This document shows positions 43,374 to 50,930 of a DNA stretch of 51,634 nucleotides, one piece after another. Location of the stretch: NCBI GenBank assembly GCA_017470145.1, contig JAFUFB010000026.1, forward strand, positions 1-51,634, given 5' to 3'. The DNA is from Clostridia bacterium (GTDB lineage: Bacteria > Bacillota > Clostridia > Christensenellales > Aristaeellaceae). Both the position numbers and the translations under genes were made by a program. Below the pieces are notes generated by a model. The model had not been told where the DNA came from. It was given only the letters and a program-made list of their open reading frames with translations, and did not search any database. Position 1 is the first letter of the stretch, and every line of letters starts with the position of its first letter.

Positions 43374-44015
43374 TTATGCCTTGCCGAATTTCGCCGCCAT
43401 TTGCCGATAGGTTTCCCGCATCCGCTGGTTCAGCTTTTCGCAGGTTTCCACATTCACGCCCTGTTTCGTCAAATCTTCGAATTCGATGGGCTCCCCCACA
43501 TAAGCGTTCACCCGGCGGAAAAACTTCAGTGGCCGATCCAGATAAATCGGGATCAAGGGCGCTTTCCCCCGCAGCACAATGAGGCTGGTGCCGTTTTCAA
43601 TCTGTTCCATCTGGCCCTCATGGTGCCGGGTGCCCTCGGGAAAAATCACCAGGGGCTGTCCATTCCGGATCACCCGCATGCAGGCCCGCATGGCCTCCAT
43701 GTCCGTATTGTGCCGATCCACAAAAATGCAGTGCAAATCCGTCAGCACCCATTGGATGAACCGATTCACCGCCAGTTCCTTCTTGGCCAGGAAGATACAT
43801 TGCTGCTTCACGGGCTTCGCCAGAATCAGGGGGTCCAGGGCATGCAGGTGATTGGAGATCAACACGCAGGCGCCGGAAAGCTGCCGCAGCTTTTCCGCCC
43901 CATGATACCGAACGGGCATAAATATGCTAAACAGCACCGCCGCAAACCCTCTGGCCACGGGATACAGTATGGATTTCTTTTCCTTTTCTTCCTTTACAAT
44001 TCCCTCAGTCGCCAT
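43374..44015 (-). CDS. plsC: 1-acyl-sn-glycerol-3-phosphate acyltransferase
   Basis: Membrane-associated enzyme making phosphatidic acid, 213 residues. The HX4D motif is NHLHALD (His56, Asp61) and FPEGTR lies at 125-130. A hydrophobic N-terminal helix (LYPVARGFAAVLFSIFMPV) anchors it. It overlaps cmk by 11 bp and is followed by ispH-rpsA, a gene order conserved in Clostridia. Confidence 0.93.
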   Translation of the reverse strand: MATEGIVKEEKEKKSILYPVARGFAAVLFSIFMPVRYHGAEKLRQLSGACVLISNHLHALDPLILAKPVKQQCIFLAKKELAVNRFIQWVLTDLHCIFVDRHNTDMEAMRACMRVIRNGQPLVIFPEGTRHHEGQMEQIENGTSLIVLRGKAPLIPIYLDRPLKFFRRVNAYVGEPIEFEDLTKQGVNVETCEKLNQRMRETYRQMAAKFGKA

Positions 44016-44679
44016 TTCGTACCGCCTCCGCCATCTTCACAATTTGATCCACCACCTGATCGAAGGTCAGGTTGGTGGAATCCAGCAGCGTGGCGTCCTC
44101 CGCCTGGCGCAGGGGCTCCACGGGGCGATGCATATCCTGCTCATCCCGGGCGATGACCTGAGCCAGCACCTCCTCAAAGGTGTCCGGCTCCCCCTTTTCC
44201 TGCATTTCCTTCCAGCGGCGGCGGGCCCGCTCCTCGCTGCTGGCCGTTAAGTAGATTTTCAGCGGCGCTTGGGGCAGCACCGTGGTGCAAATGTCCCGCC
44301 CATCCACGATCATATCCTGGGCGGCGGCCAGCTGCTGCTGCAGCGCCACCATATGCTTCCGAACCTGGGCATAGCGGCTGACGGTGCTGGCGGCCATGCT
44401 GACCTCGGGGGTCCGGATCTGGCTGCTGACGTCCTCCCCATCCAGCAGGGTGCGCTGGCCCTTCTCCCCTACCTGGACGGCCAGGTTCAGCCCCTGGCAC
44501 AGGGAAACCACCGCGTCCTCCTGGGCCGGGTCCACACCCTCCCGCAGGGTTTTCAGCCCCAAGGCTCGATACATGGCCCCGGTGTCCAGATGCAAAATGC
44601 CCAAACGGGCGGCCGCCGCGTCAGCTATGGAAGATTTTCCCGCCCCGACCGGGCCGTCAATGGCAATATTTAACCGCAT
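44005..44679 (-). CDS. cmk: Cytidylate kinase
   Basis: Phosphorylates CMP and dCMP with ATP in pyrimidine salvage, cytoplasmic, 224 residues. The P-loop GPVGAGKS is at 9-16, followed by LHLDTGAMYRALGLKTL. The NMP-binding domain contains VSMAASTVSRYAQVRK and VDGRDICTTVLPQAPLKIYL, and the lid RRRWKEMQEKGEPDTFEEV. Shine-Dalgarno AAGGGAG lies 10 nt before the ATG. First gene of the cmk-plsC-ispH/rpsA cluster. Confidence 0.96.
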   Translation of the reverse strand: MRLNIAIDGPVGAGKSSIADAAAARLGILHLDTGAMYRALGLKTLREGVDPAQEDAVVSLCQGLNLAVQVGEKGQRTLLDGEDVSSQIRTPEVSMAASTVSRYAQVRKHMVALQQQLAAAQDMIVDGRDICTTVLPQAPLKIYLTASSEERARRRWKEMQEKGEPDTFEEVLAQVIARDEQDMHRPVEPLRQAEDATLLDSTNLTFDQVVDQIVKMAEAVRNGD

Positions 44680-44708
44680 GATTCTATTTCTCCCTTCGCT
44701 TTCATTCC

Positions 44709-45887
44709 TTATTTCGCGGGATAATAGGTTCCGTAAACAAATTCATGAATCGCCTGGGCGTGCTTCGTCAGATTATATTTAATGACGGAGGAGCCGTTGG
44801 CCGTGGTATAGGAGTAGGAATGATCCATGGGCACCCGCATCTGCTCGAACAGGGACTCGCCCCCCGCGGCGCTGCTGAGGGTGGGCAGCAGGGAGAAGGC
44901 CAATTCCACCATGAACTGCAGATTCATGTTGGTGTCGGAATAATCCGCCGCCGTCCCCACCAGATCGATCATATCCAGGGGATCGAACTCCGCCAGCACC
45001 TTTTGCAGCAGCAGATCCAGCAGATGGCGCTGGCGATCGGTGCGGTTAAAATCGTTCTCGCCCTTCAGGCTCCGGGTTCGGGCGTACATCACCGCCTGCA
45101 CGCCGTCCAGATGCTGCGTGCCGGCCACCACCTCCAGGGGCGTCCGCTCTCCCTTGGCCTTATTGTCATAGGCCGGGGGATGCTCCTTCAGATACTTATT
45201 GATGTACCAGGCTTCGCCCTTGGTCAGCTCGATATCGATGCCCCCCAGGGAGTCGATGATGGAAGCCAGGCCATTGAAGTTAATGGCCACGTAGTTTTCG
45301 ATGTTCATCTGGAAATTCTTATTAATGGTCCGCATGGCCAGGGCAGCGCCGCTGCGCACCTTTTCCTTGGTGGTACCCTTCTTTACCTTGTTGCATCCAT
45401 ACTGGAAGGCATTGTTGATCTTGGTCTGATTCTTGTATCCCGGGATGGGCACCAAGCTGTCCCGCAGGATGGAGGTCATCTTGATGGCGCCGGTATCTTT
45501 ATTGATGGATACAATGATCTGGGTATCTCCCCGGCCAATGATCTCCTGGGGATCCTTGCTGCGGGTATCCACGCCCACCAGCAAAATGTTAATCACATTC
45601 TCCGGCAAATTGGGGTTCAGATCCAGGGAATCCGGATCGATCCCCGCGTCGTCCTCTTCCTCCTCTTCCTCATCCATCAGGGCATCCAGCTTTTGCTGTT
45701 CTTCCTCCGTCAGATAGAAGGTTTCTCCTGTGTCCTCATCCACATAGACGTCATCGCTGTCCAGATCCAACTCCAGCAGCACTTCTTCTACCACTTCCTC
45801 AATGATCAGATCCTCTTCTTCCTCGCCCAGGGCGATGGTGGGCAGGATCAGGCAAAGGGTCATCAGCCAGCAAAGCAGTTTTTTCAT
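44709..45887 (-). CDS. LytR-CpsA-Psr (LCP) family cell-wall glycopolymer transferase
   Basis: LCP proteins attach glycopolymers such as teichoic acids or capsule to peptidoglycan. The 392 residues contain NILLVGVDTRSKDP, SINKDTGAIKMTSILRDSLV and KINNAFQYG at the start of the LCP domain, then the DRQRHLLDLLL segment. Unusually, the N-terminus looks like a cleavable signal peptide (about 1-21), followed by a very acidic stretch of about 65 residues before the LCP domain, instead of a permanent membrane anchor. The chosen Met follows GGGAGG by about 10 nt. Confidence 0.9.
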   Translation of the reverse strand: MKKLLCWLMTLCLILPTIALGEEEEDLIIEEVVEEVLLELDLDSDDVYVDEDTGETFYLTEEEQQKLDALMDEEEEEEDDAGIDPDSLDLNPNLPENVINILLVGVDTRSKDPQEIIGRGDTQIIVSINKDTGAIKMTSILRDSLVPIPGYKNQTKINNAFQYGCNKVKKGTTKEKVRSGAALAMRTINKNFQMNIENYVAINFNGLASIIDSLGGIDIELTKGEAWYINKYLKEHPPAYDNKAKGERTPLEVVAGTQHLDGVQAVMYARTRSLKGENDFNRTDRQRHLLDLLLQKVLAEFDPLDMIDLVGTAADYSDTNMNLQFMVELAFSLLPTLSSAAGGESLFEQMRVPMDHSYSYTTANGSSVIKYNLTKHAQAIHEFVYGTYYPAK

Positions 45888-45911
45888 AATATCTTTTCCT
45901 CCCATTATTTC

Positions 45912-46499
45912 TTACGTGGTCGGATGATTCAGCTCATCCAGGGTCATGCTAAAGGCAGGCAGGAATTCCAGCAGGAAATCCTTCACCTCGGGATACTCGA
46001 TGCTTTCCAGCGTCTGGTGAATATTGTTAGCGGCGTAATCAAACTCCCGATTGCCGGCCCGCTGTTCCTCCAGACACTTGATGTAGGCGCTGATCTTGTC
46101 CGCCGCCTTGACGATATCCCGATCATATCCCTTCTCCTGCTTCAGGCAGGGGGCGAAGGCCGGCCGCATCTCCTCCGGCAGCAGATTCAGCAGCCGGTCA
46201 GCGGAGAGATCCTCCAAATGGTGATAGGCCCCCCGCAGGTCGTCGGAATAATATTTTACCGGCGTGGGCAAATCTCCCGTCATGACCTCGGTGGCGTCAT
46301 GATACACCGCCAGGGTCAGCACATGTTCCGGATTCACCTGCCGGCCGTACCGATCCCGGCCCAGCACCGCGATGGCGTGGGCAATCATGGTCACCTGCAG
46401 GGAATGCTCCGCGTCGTTTTCCGGCTGGGTGTTCCGCATGAGGGACCAACGATTGATCAGCTTCAGCCGGGAAAGATAAGCAAAAAAGGAATAGGCCAT
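45912..46499 (-). CDS. 5'-deoxynucleotidase, YfbR-like HD phosphohydrolase
   Basis: HD-domain enzyme that dephosphorylates deoxynucleoside monophosphates. The 195 residues match E. coli YfbR closely in layout: RLKLINRWSLMRN, the metal ligands His32 (DAEHS) and His67-Asp68, the catalytic Glu71, and GDLPTPVKYY, the YfbR hallmark. The start is the Met right after TAGGAGG. It is followed after 24 bp by the LCP gene on the same strand, so the two may be cotranscribed. It is the last gene before the AT-rich phage-like region. Confidence 0.93.
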   Translation of the reverse strand: MAYSFFAYLSRLKLINRWSLMRNTQPENDAEHSLQVTMIAHAIAVLGRDRYGRQVNPEHVLTLAVYHDATEVMTGDLPTPVKYYSDDLRGAYHHLEDLSADRLLNLLPEEMRPAFAPCLKQEKGYDRDIVKAADKISAYIKCLEEQRAGNREFDYAANNIHQTLESIEYPEVKDFLLEFLPAFSMTLDELNHPTT

Positions 46500-46704
46500 C
46501 CTGCCTCCTACATTCAAAAACACTCAATTTCGCATTGCCCTCCCCCTGGAGAGCAGCGACTTCATTATATCCTTTTTCCCCGGGGGATTCAAGGGCCGCA
46601 AAATAGGCCAGCGTAATTTAATTCAATCTGGGCCAATTGAAAACCCTTATAATTCAAAGTGTTCAAAGCACAGCGGATTGATTCAGGTTGGTTAGATGCT
46701 ACCG

Positions 46705-46726
46705 GTTAGTAACACGTTAGTAACAC
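46705..46726. repeat. Tandem direct repeat GTTAGTAACAC x2
   Basis: Two exact adjacent 11-bp copies (46705-46715, 46716-46726). Such short direct repeats often flank recombination sites as integrase arm-type sites; that role is inferred from position at the element edge. Confidence 0.7.
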
Positions 46727-46753
46727 GAAAACGCCCCTAAAATGGCCTTTGAC

Positions 46754-46813
46754 GGCCCTTCTAACATTGGGTGAGGAAATAACTCGTTCCCGATGCTGGA
46801 AGGGCCTTATTTT
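46754..46813 (+). terminator. Long hairpin with T-tract at the element edge
   Basis: 18-nt arms beginning GGCCCTTC and ending GAAGGGCC pair on the plus strand with two G-U pairs and one mismatch around a 17-nt loop, then TTATTTTTG. It fits a terminator facing into the element, although no gene precedes it in the window. Confidence 0.6.
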
Positions 46814-46986
46814 TGATTCTGGGGCCAAATTGGGCCATGCGCTGCTAAAGCTTGTCAGTGTACATCTACAGAATTCAAGGACGGTTAAATTCTGATGAAT
46901 ATTTTGAACTTTTATTCACTTGTTAGTATTTGTTATGGTATTTTTTCAAAATGTGCTCAAAAGCCTTATAAACAAAGCGGTTACAG

Positions 46987-47015
46987 TTGCAGATGTTAGC
47001 ATTTTCTGGTATAAT
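46987..47015 (+). promoter_or_regulatory. Promoter of the phage-like operon
   Basis: TTGCAG (46987-46992), 17-bp spacer, consensus TATAAT (47010-47015) preceded by TGG; about 75 bp upstream of the gp10-like gene. Confidence 0.7.
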
Positions 47016-47095
47016 AAACGAAGGAAATACTTCTTTACTGCATGAGTATTTATGCAAAAAGATGTGAATATTTCCGGAAAGGTAGGTGATTTAGT

Positions 47096-47488
47096 ATGGG
47101 CATAAAAGTTGATCTTTCTCAACTTCAAGATTTTCAAAGCAAAATAAGCGCTTTGAATGGAGAGCAGAGAATGGAATTTTTCCGAAACAATACCAATGAA
47201 TTAGGAAATCGGTTGATTGCTCTTGTGAAGCCTCAAACCCCTGTAATAACCGGAACCTTGAGAAATAGCTGGGCAAGTACACCCGTGACGGAGAATGCGG
47301 ATAGTTATTCTATGGATGTGTACAACAGTCAAGAATATTCTGAATACGTGGAGTTTGGACACAGAACAGTTAATGGCGGATGGGTGGAAGGTACTCACAT
47401 GTTGGAAAAATCGGAAAATCAACTTGAACCCATTGCCCCCAAAACGATAGAGGGAAATCTTGATCGACTATTAAGGACGGTGTTTTAA
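47096..47488 (+). CDS. HK97 gp10-like phage head-tail/tail completion protein
   Basis: 130-residue homologue of the HK97 gp10/phi11 minor tail-completion family, which joins tails to heads in siphophages. The typical core is VKPQTPVITGTLRNSW, YSEYVEFGHRTVNGGWVEGTHML and a C-terminal helix. Shine-Dalgarno AGGTG lies before the ATG. It is the first gene of the operon from the promoter at 46987 and, unusually, is not accompanied by portal, capsid or tail genes. Confidence 0.82.
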   Translation: MGIKVDLSQLQDFQSKISALNGEQRMEFFRNNTNELGNRLIALVKPQTPVITGTLRNSWASTPVTENADSYSMDVYNSQEYSEYVEFGHRTVNGGWVEGTHMLEKSENQLEPIAPKTIEGNLDRLLRTVF

Positions 47489-47544
47489 GGGTTTGTTAAG
47501 CAGACACTATATAACTAAAACGAAAAAGAAAGGATGAAATTACC

Positions 47545-48291
47545 ATGGAAACGAAAGATTACAAGAAGTATGCAATTCAGGCAAGAGGACTAAATTCTAT
47601 GTGGCCTGATGAACTCAAGAAGAAGATTGACCAACTGAATCAGTCTCTATCGGATTGGCGCCTTTCCCCCTATGCAAAGGAAGAAAAGCGAAAGGAAGTC
47701 TATAAGGAATTACAGAGTACATGCGACAACATGAACAAGTTGTATAGAGAAATTCTAAAGAGATTTCTTGAAGACTTTGCTATCCATGTTCCTGAGGATG
47801 GAAAAGATCATTCTACCGACATTCAGAACGCCCTAAAAGTGATTGACATGCTGGGCTTTGATTTGGATGCTGCGAACTTCAGGAACATCATCACGCCCCT
47901 TAAAGGCTCATACAAGAATATGAAGATGATTCTTGATGTTATCAGTGCAAAAAAGGGTATTACGAGCGATTTACAGTATAGCCATGAAATCACTCAATTG
48001 GTAGATGAATACTTTGGCCCGTATACCATCGCCGGTGATTATCTGGAATTGATTGACAGAATCAATGACGCTATCAGTAGCCCTATTGGGTATCGTTTTG
48101 AAGCGTACACAATTGACAATTCCTACCTTGTCACGGCTGAAGAATTCATTCCATATTCTTTCCTTTCTTGCCCTGATTGGATTGAAGAAGCCGGGAAGAT
48201 GTATAGTGTTCTGGAAGGGAAATTGACTTCCCTTTATGACGGGCATGTTCCCACTGATGAAGAAATGATTATCGACAAACTGGGGAGGTAA
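47545..48291 (+). CDS. Unknown protein of phage-like operon
   Basis: 248 residues, not recognised. It is charged and mostly helical in character. The first 80 residues (DELKKKIDQLNQSLSDWRLS to MNKLYREILKRFLEDF) could form a coiled coil. No signal peptide or membrane segment. Shine-Dalgarno AAAGGATG lies upstream, 56 bp after the gp10-like gene. Codon use is AT-rich like its neighbours. Confidence 0.7.
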   Translation: METKDYKKYAIQARGLNSMWPDELKKKIDQLNQSLSDWRLSPYAKEEKRKEVYKELQSTCDNMNKLYREILKRFLEDFAIHVPEDGKDHSTDIQNALKVIDMLGFDLDAANFRNIITPLKGSYKNMKMILDVISAKKGITSDLQYSHEITQLVDEYFGPYTIAGDYLELIDRINDAISSPIGYRFEAYTIDNSYLVTAEEFIPYSFLSCPDWIEEAGKMYSVLEGKLTSLYDGHVPTDEEMIIDKLGR

Positions 48292-48297
48292 AGCACA

Positions 48298-48612
48298 ATG
48301 ACGGATCAGGAAAAAGAATTTATTGAAGAATTGGTTTTCCAGTATTTCAACGACACAGAGGTTACACAGTATGATCATGCTTTAGCTGCCGTAAAGAAGG
48401 CCGGATATAAGGAAAGTATTTCTATCAAGTATAAGCAGATTATAGATGAGCTGCTGAAGCGTGAAGATATCCAAACCGAAATCAAAAAGCAGAAACAGCT
48501 GATTCTGGAAAAGTTTTCAGGGGAGCAACGTAGAAATCTCTGGAAAGCAATTGTAAACATGGAAATTGGAGAACCTTGTGAATTGGAAGGTAGAATCCAA
48601 CTTAGATATTGA
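48298..48612 (+). CDS. Small helical protein of phage-like operon
   Basis: 104 residues, starting 6 bp after the previous stop with GGGGAGG upstream. The segment YDHALAAVKKAGYKESISIKY followed by IDELLKREDIQTEIKKQ recalls the helix-turn-helix of small terminases, but the match is weak and the true small terminase is downstream. Function unknown. Confidence 0.6.
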   Translation: MTDQEKEFIEELVFQYFNDTEVTQYDHALAAVKKAGYKESISIKYKQIIDELLKREDIQTEIKKQKQLILEKFSGEQRRNLWKAIVNMEIGEPCELEGRIQLRY

Positions 48613-48630
48613 TGCAACAAACCTAATGAT

Positions 48631-48661
48631 GTGGGCTTGTTCGATTCATGGACAAGCCCAC
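48631..48661 (+). terminator. Intercistronic 10-bp hairpin
   Basis: GTGGGCTTGT pairs perfectly with ACAAGCCCAC around an 11-nt loop, then AAATTTTATGG. It lies just before a TTG-started small gene. With its weak T-tract it may attenuate rather than terminate transcription. Confidence 0.5.
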
Positions 48662-48681
48662 AAATTTTATGGAGGTACAAC

Positions 48682-48819
48682 TTGAAACCTGATAATGTGA
48701 CGATAGATGAACCAATAGAGAACGAAAAGCAGGATAATCGAGCTACATTCCCGTATAACCCCCGCTTGGTATTTAATGACCCTGAATTGTTTTTCTCTGA
48801 GCTACTGCTGGATGAATGA
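48682..48819 (+). CDS. Small 45-residue protein, TTG start
   Basis: ATGGAGG lies 7 nt before TTG, which opens a 45-residue acidic protein (MKPDNVTIDEPIENEKQ... FFSELLLDE). The frame extends upstream without a better start. Not recognised. It precedes the ArpU-like gene by 16 bp. Confidence 0.5.
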   Translation: MKPDNVTIDEPIENEKQDNRATFPYNPRLVFNDPELFFSELLLDE

Positions 48820-48835
48820 GAAGGAGCCTTTCACC

Positions 48836-49327
48836 ATGGATGATGATTTGCGCATGTTGGCTGCTGAGGAATACTTAGCAGATATATGGATATACAGACA
48901 AAAGGTTGAGCGATTCTTGCAGGCGGTGGATACATGCAAGGCAAGATTGTATTCTATTGGGTTTACAGATTTCACCCAAACAAAAATCAAGTCTTCCAGC
49001 GGGAAAAAAGGTGCACATTATGAGAATGGCTTGATAAAGCTTGAGAGCCTACAGGAATTATATAAGAACAAGTTTTACATCTGGAAGTGTAAATCAATAG
49101 CCCCTTTGGTGAGTATCGGGAAATTGCAGAATGTGAATCATGAATACCTTCTAAGAAGCCGTTATTCCAGCGGTAAACCTTGGTCAGATATTCAGGAGAA
49201 GATAGGATGCAAGGATATCAAAGAGGCCCGTAATAACGCATTGATGGAGCTATCCTATATCATGGAATCAGAGGGAAGACTTGAAGCATACGCTAATAAG
49301 GTATTGGAAGGGGGAACAAGAAGATGA
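48836..49327 (+). CDS. DUF1492/ArpU-like phage regulator with sigma-region-4-type end
   Basis: 163 residues. The N-terminal helical part reads AAEEYLADIWIYRQKVERFL; the C-terminus EYLLRSRYSSGKPWSDIQEK to ARNNALMELSYIM resembles region 4 of sigma factors, as in DUF1492/ArpU late-gene regulators that usually sit just before the terminase genes. Shine-Dalgarno GAAGGAG lies 9 nt before the chosen ATG. Its end overlaps the small terminase start by 4 bp (ATGA). Confidence 0.72.
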   Translation: MDDDLRMLAAEEYLADIWIYRQKVERFLQAVDTCKARLYSIGFTDFTQTKIKSSSGKKGAHYENGLIKLESLQELYKNKFYIWKCKSIAPLVSIGKLQNVNHEYLLRSRYSSGKPWSDIQEKIGCKDIKEARNNALMELSYIMESEGRLEAYANKVLEGGTRR

Positions 49328-49746
49328 ATGCAAAGCAACGGAGATTTGCAGATGAATATTTGATTTGCTTGAATGGTACAGAAGCAGCCATCAAAGCAGG
49401 ATACAAAGAGAAGACAGCACGAATACATGCATCTCGCATGCTATCAAATGCTAACATACGTGTATATATAGATGAACAGCTTGAAAGAATCCACAGCGAG
49501 AAAACGGCAGACGCAAAAGAAGTCATGGAGTATTTGACAGCTGTTATGCGGGGCGAGAAGAAAGAGCAGATTCTGAAGCTATCAGGAAACGGGGAACAGG
49601 AAGTGATAACGATTTCACCCCCTACCAGGGATCGCATCAAAGCTGCTGAGCTAATCGGAAAGAGTTATTGCATATTCAACGAAAAAATCAATTATGAGTT
49701 AATCAAACCCATTGTGATATCTGGTGAGGAATTCTTAGAAGATTAG
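49324..49746 (+). CDS. Phage terminase small subunit
   Basis: 140-residue DNA-recognition subunit of a packaging terminase (Terminase_2 type). The N-terminus is classical: MNAKQRRFADEYLICLNGTEAAIKAGYKEKTARIHASRMLSNANI. The C-terminal part (DRIKAAELIGKSYCIFNEKI) matches the oligomerisation region. It would choose which DNA is packaged, but no large terminase (motor) gene follows: the next genes are a sigma-like protein and terminators. Confidence 0.9.
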   Translation: MNAKQRRFADEYLICLNGTEAAIKAGYKEKTARIHASRMLSNANIRVYIDEQLERIHSEKTADAKEVMEYLTAVMRGEKKEQILKLSGNGEQEVITISPPTRDRIKAAELIGKSYCIFNEKINYELIKPIVISGEEFLED

Positions 49747-49757
49747 AGGATGGGATC

Positions 49758-50141
49758 ATGAGTGGGAAAGAATACTTGACCCAATTGGAGCGACTTCAAG
49801 AGCTGATAGAAGCAGAAGAAACAGACTTAAAAAACTATGCTGAATTGGAAAGCGACTTTGCTTTTCCCGCAAGAGGAAAGAAGCTTTATCAGAGGATGAT
49901 AGAAGACCAAAGGAAAACAATTCAAAGTCAAAAAGATTTCTATCCGACACTGGAAGACATGATTTCCAGCAAAATACAGGAATTGCGCTTACCAAAGGAA
50001 AAGAAGGTTTTGACTATGAAGTATATTGCTGGGGAAGACTGGCCTTCTATCTTTGGGAGCGTGGAAGGGTCAGAAGATTCTATCTTTGCTATTCATAAAA
50101 GAGGCCTGAAACATCTTGAAAAGCTGATTGACAATATATAG
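49758..50141 (+). CDS. Second sigma-region-4/ArpU-like protein
   Basis: 127 residues. The N-terminus (KEYLTQLERLQELIEAEETD) is like DUF1492 proteins. The C-terminus LPKEKKVLTMKYIAGEDWPS and SIFAIHKRGLKHLEKL has the region-4 helix-turn-helix pattern. It starts 11 bp after the terminase stop with GAGGATGG upstream. Probably regulates late transcription (inference). It is not a close copy of the protein at 48836-49327, but has the same architecture. Confidence 0.75.
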   Translation: MSGKEYLTQLERLQELIEAEETDLKNYAELESDFAFPARGKKLYQRMIEDQRKTIQSQKDFYPTLEDMISSKIQELRLPKEKKVLTMKYIAGEDWPSIFGSVEGSEDSIFAIHKRGLKHLEKLIDNI

Positions 50142-50345
50142 TGGCATTTGGAATCCATACCACAATATATAGAGGAGTAACGAAACGTTACCCCCTGACA
50201 TGAATATTGCATAAACGGAAAAAATCGGAGTGTATAAATGGAATGAATAATCCGACTTATACACGTATAACTTGCATAAAATCACTGGCAAGTATTTTCT
50301 GGGATATCTCATCCCCCATTATTGACAGGGACGCTCAATGATGGC

Positions 50346-50400
50346 CCTTTCAACTATTCGTGAAACAAAGGTTTTACGAATAGTTGAAAGGATTTTCTTG
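50346..50400 (+). terminator. 21-bp hairpin terminator of the phage-like operon
   Basis: CCTTTCAACTATTCGTGAAAC (50346-50366) folds onto 50371-50391 with a single G-U pair and the loop AAAG, followed by ATTTTCTTG. It is unusually long for a terminator. Confidence 0.8.
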
Positions 50401-50438
50401 TTTTTGGAGATGTAGCAATCCCAGAATGGACAAAAGAA

Positions 50439-50468
50439 AACCTTCCAGCGGGGACATGCTGGAAGGTT
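50439..50468 (-). terminator. Minus-strand terminator
   Basis: AACCTTCCAGC pairs perfectly with GCTGGAAGGTT (11 bp, 8-nt loop); the minus strand continues TTCTTTTG. It would stop transcripts coming leftward from the repressor side. Confidence 0.7.
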
Positions 50469-50590
50469 CGCCCAAAACTGAAAAGGAAAGAACTCCCGAA
50501 AACGATTGGTTATGTATCGACCAAACATAAGTCAATCGTTAATCTTATTATACCCGATTTGGGGAATTTTTGTAAATGAAAATAAACGTG

Positions 50591-50619
50591 TTGACAAGTG
50601 TGTTAAAAAGTATTATTAT
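50591..50619 (+). promoter_or_regulatory. Promoter of the 58-residue protein gene
   Basis: TTGACA (50591-50596), 17-bp spacer, TATTAT (50614-50619), followed 9 bp later by the palindromic operator. Confidence 0.8.
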
Positions 50620-50628
50620 TGCGTTTGG

Positions 50629-50644
50629 ATACTTAATTAAGTAT
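50629..50644. promoter_or_regulatory. Repressor operator, copy 1
   Basis: ATACTTAATTAAGTAT is a perfect 16-bp palindrome placed at about the transcription start. A close relative lies at 51401-51420. Confidence 0.7.
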
Positions 50645-50683
50645 TCCAAAGCATACCCAAATCAAGAAAGGAAGGTTTGAACC

Positions 50684-50860
50684 ATGAGCAACACGACAAT
50701 TAAGGATTTTCTAAGCGACATCGAAGATGGACTTTCAGCCATCGAAGCAATCACAATTTCAGAACTTGATGACGAAATGAAGGACAGAGCTGCTAATTTT
50801 GTGACCGATGGAATCAGAAGAAAACTTGCACAGATTGAAGCAGAGTTGAATCAAGATTGA
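50684..50860 (+). CDS. 58-residue acidic protein under repressor control
   Basis: ATG preceded by AAAGGAAGG; 58 residues, MSNTTIKDFLSDIEDGLSAI to RKLAQIEAELNQD, strongly acidic and helical, with no recognised domain. It lies between a promoter-operator module and a bidirectional terminator and opposite the XRE repressor gene. It could be an antirepressor, an antitoxin-like protein or another early protein; nothing in the sequence decides. Confidence 0.7.
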   Translation: MSNTTIKDFLSDIEDGLSAIEAITISELDDEMKDRAANFVTDGIRRKLAQIEAELNQD

Positions 50861-50890
50861 ACCAACCGACAGACAACCCCCAAACGATGA

Positions 50891-50929
50891 TTTTTCCCCT
50901 GAAGGACTACTACACTTCAGGGGATTTTT
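50891..50929. terminator. Bidirectional terminator between small gene and repressor
   Basis: CCCCTGAAG (50896-50904) pairs with CTTCAGGGG (50915-50923), flanked by TTTTT before (A-run on the other strand) and ATTTTTC after. Confidence 0.85.
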
Positions 50930-50930
50930 C

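Larger units (their letters stand above)
46500..47095. other. Junction between core chromosome and phage-like element
   Basis: About 600 bp without a convincing gene. GC content falls visibly across it. It holds a direct repeat (46705-46726), a long hairpin with T-tract (46754-46813) and the promoter of the phage-like operon (46987-47015). The left boundary of the element probably lies between 46600 and 46760. No tRNA gene or partial tRNA is visible. Confidence 0.6.
50142..50683. other. Non-coding region after the terminase operon
   Basis: Contains the operon terminator (50346-50391), an opposing minus-strand terminator (50439-50468), a promoter (50591-50619) and an operator (50629-50644). 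I see no convincing gene in it; a 69-codon minus-strand frame over the hairpins is not supported. Confidence 0.7.

Noticed and set aside
44745-46616. 623-codon open frame on the plus strand
   Set aside because: Antisense shadow of the LCP and YfbR genes.
46620-46700. Partial tRNA gene as the attachment site
   Set aside because: No T-arm or acceptor-stem pattern can be folded; the sequence lacks the GGTTCRA signature.
46946-47282. Two minus-strand frames of 63 codons
   Set aside because: They overlap the operon promoter and the gp10-like gene and have no ribosome sites.
50319-50528. 69-codon minus-strand frame
   Set aside because: It covers two terminator hairpins, has no convincing ribosome site and gives a Phe/Cys-rich peptide without resemblance to known proteins.
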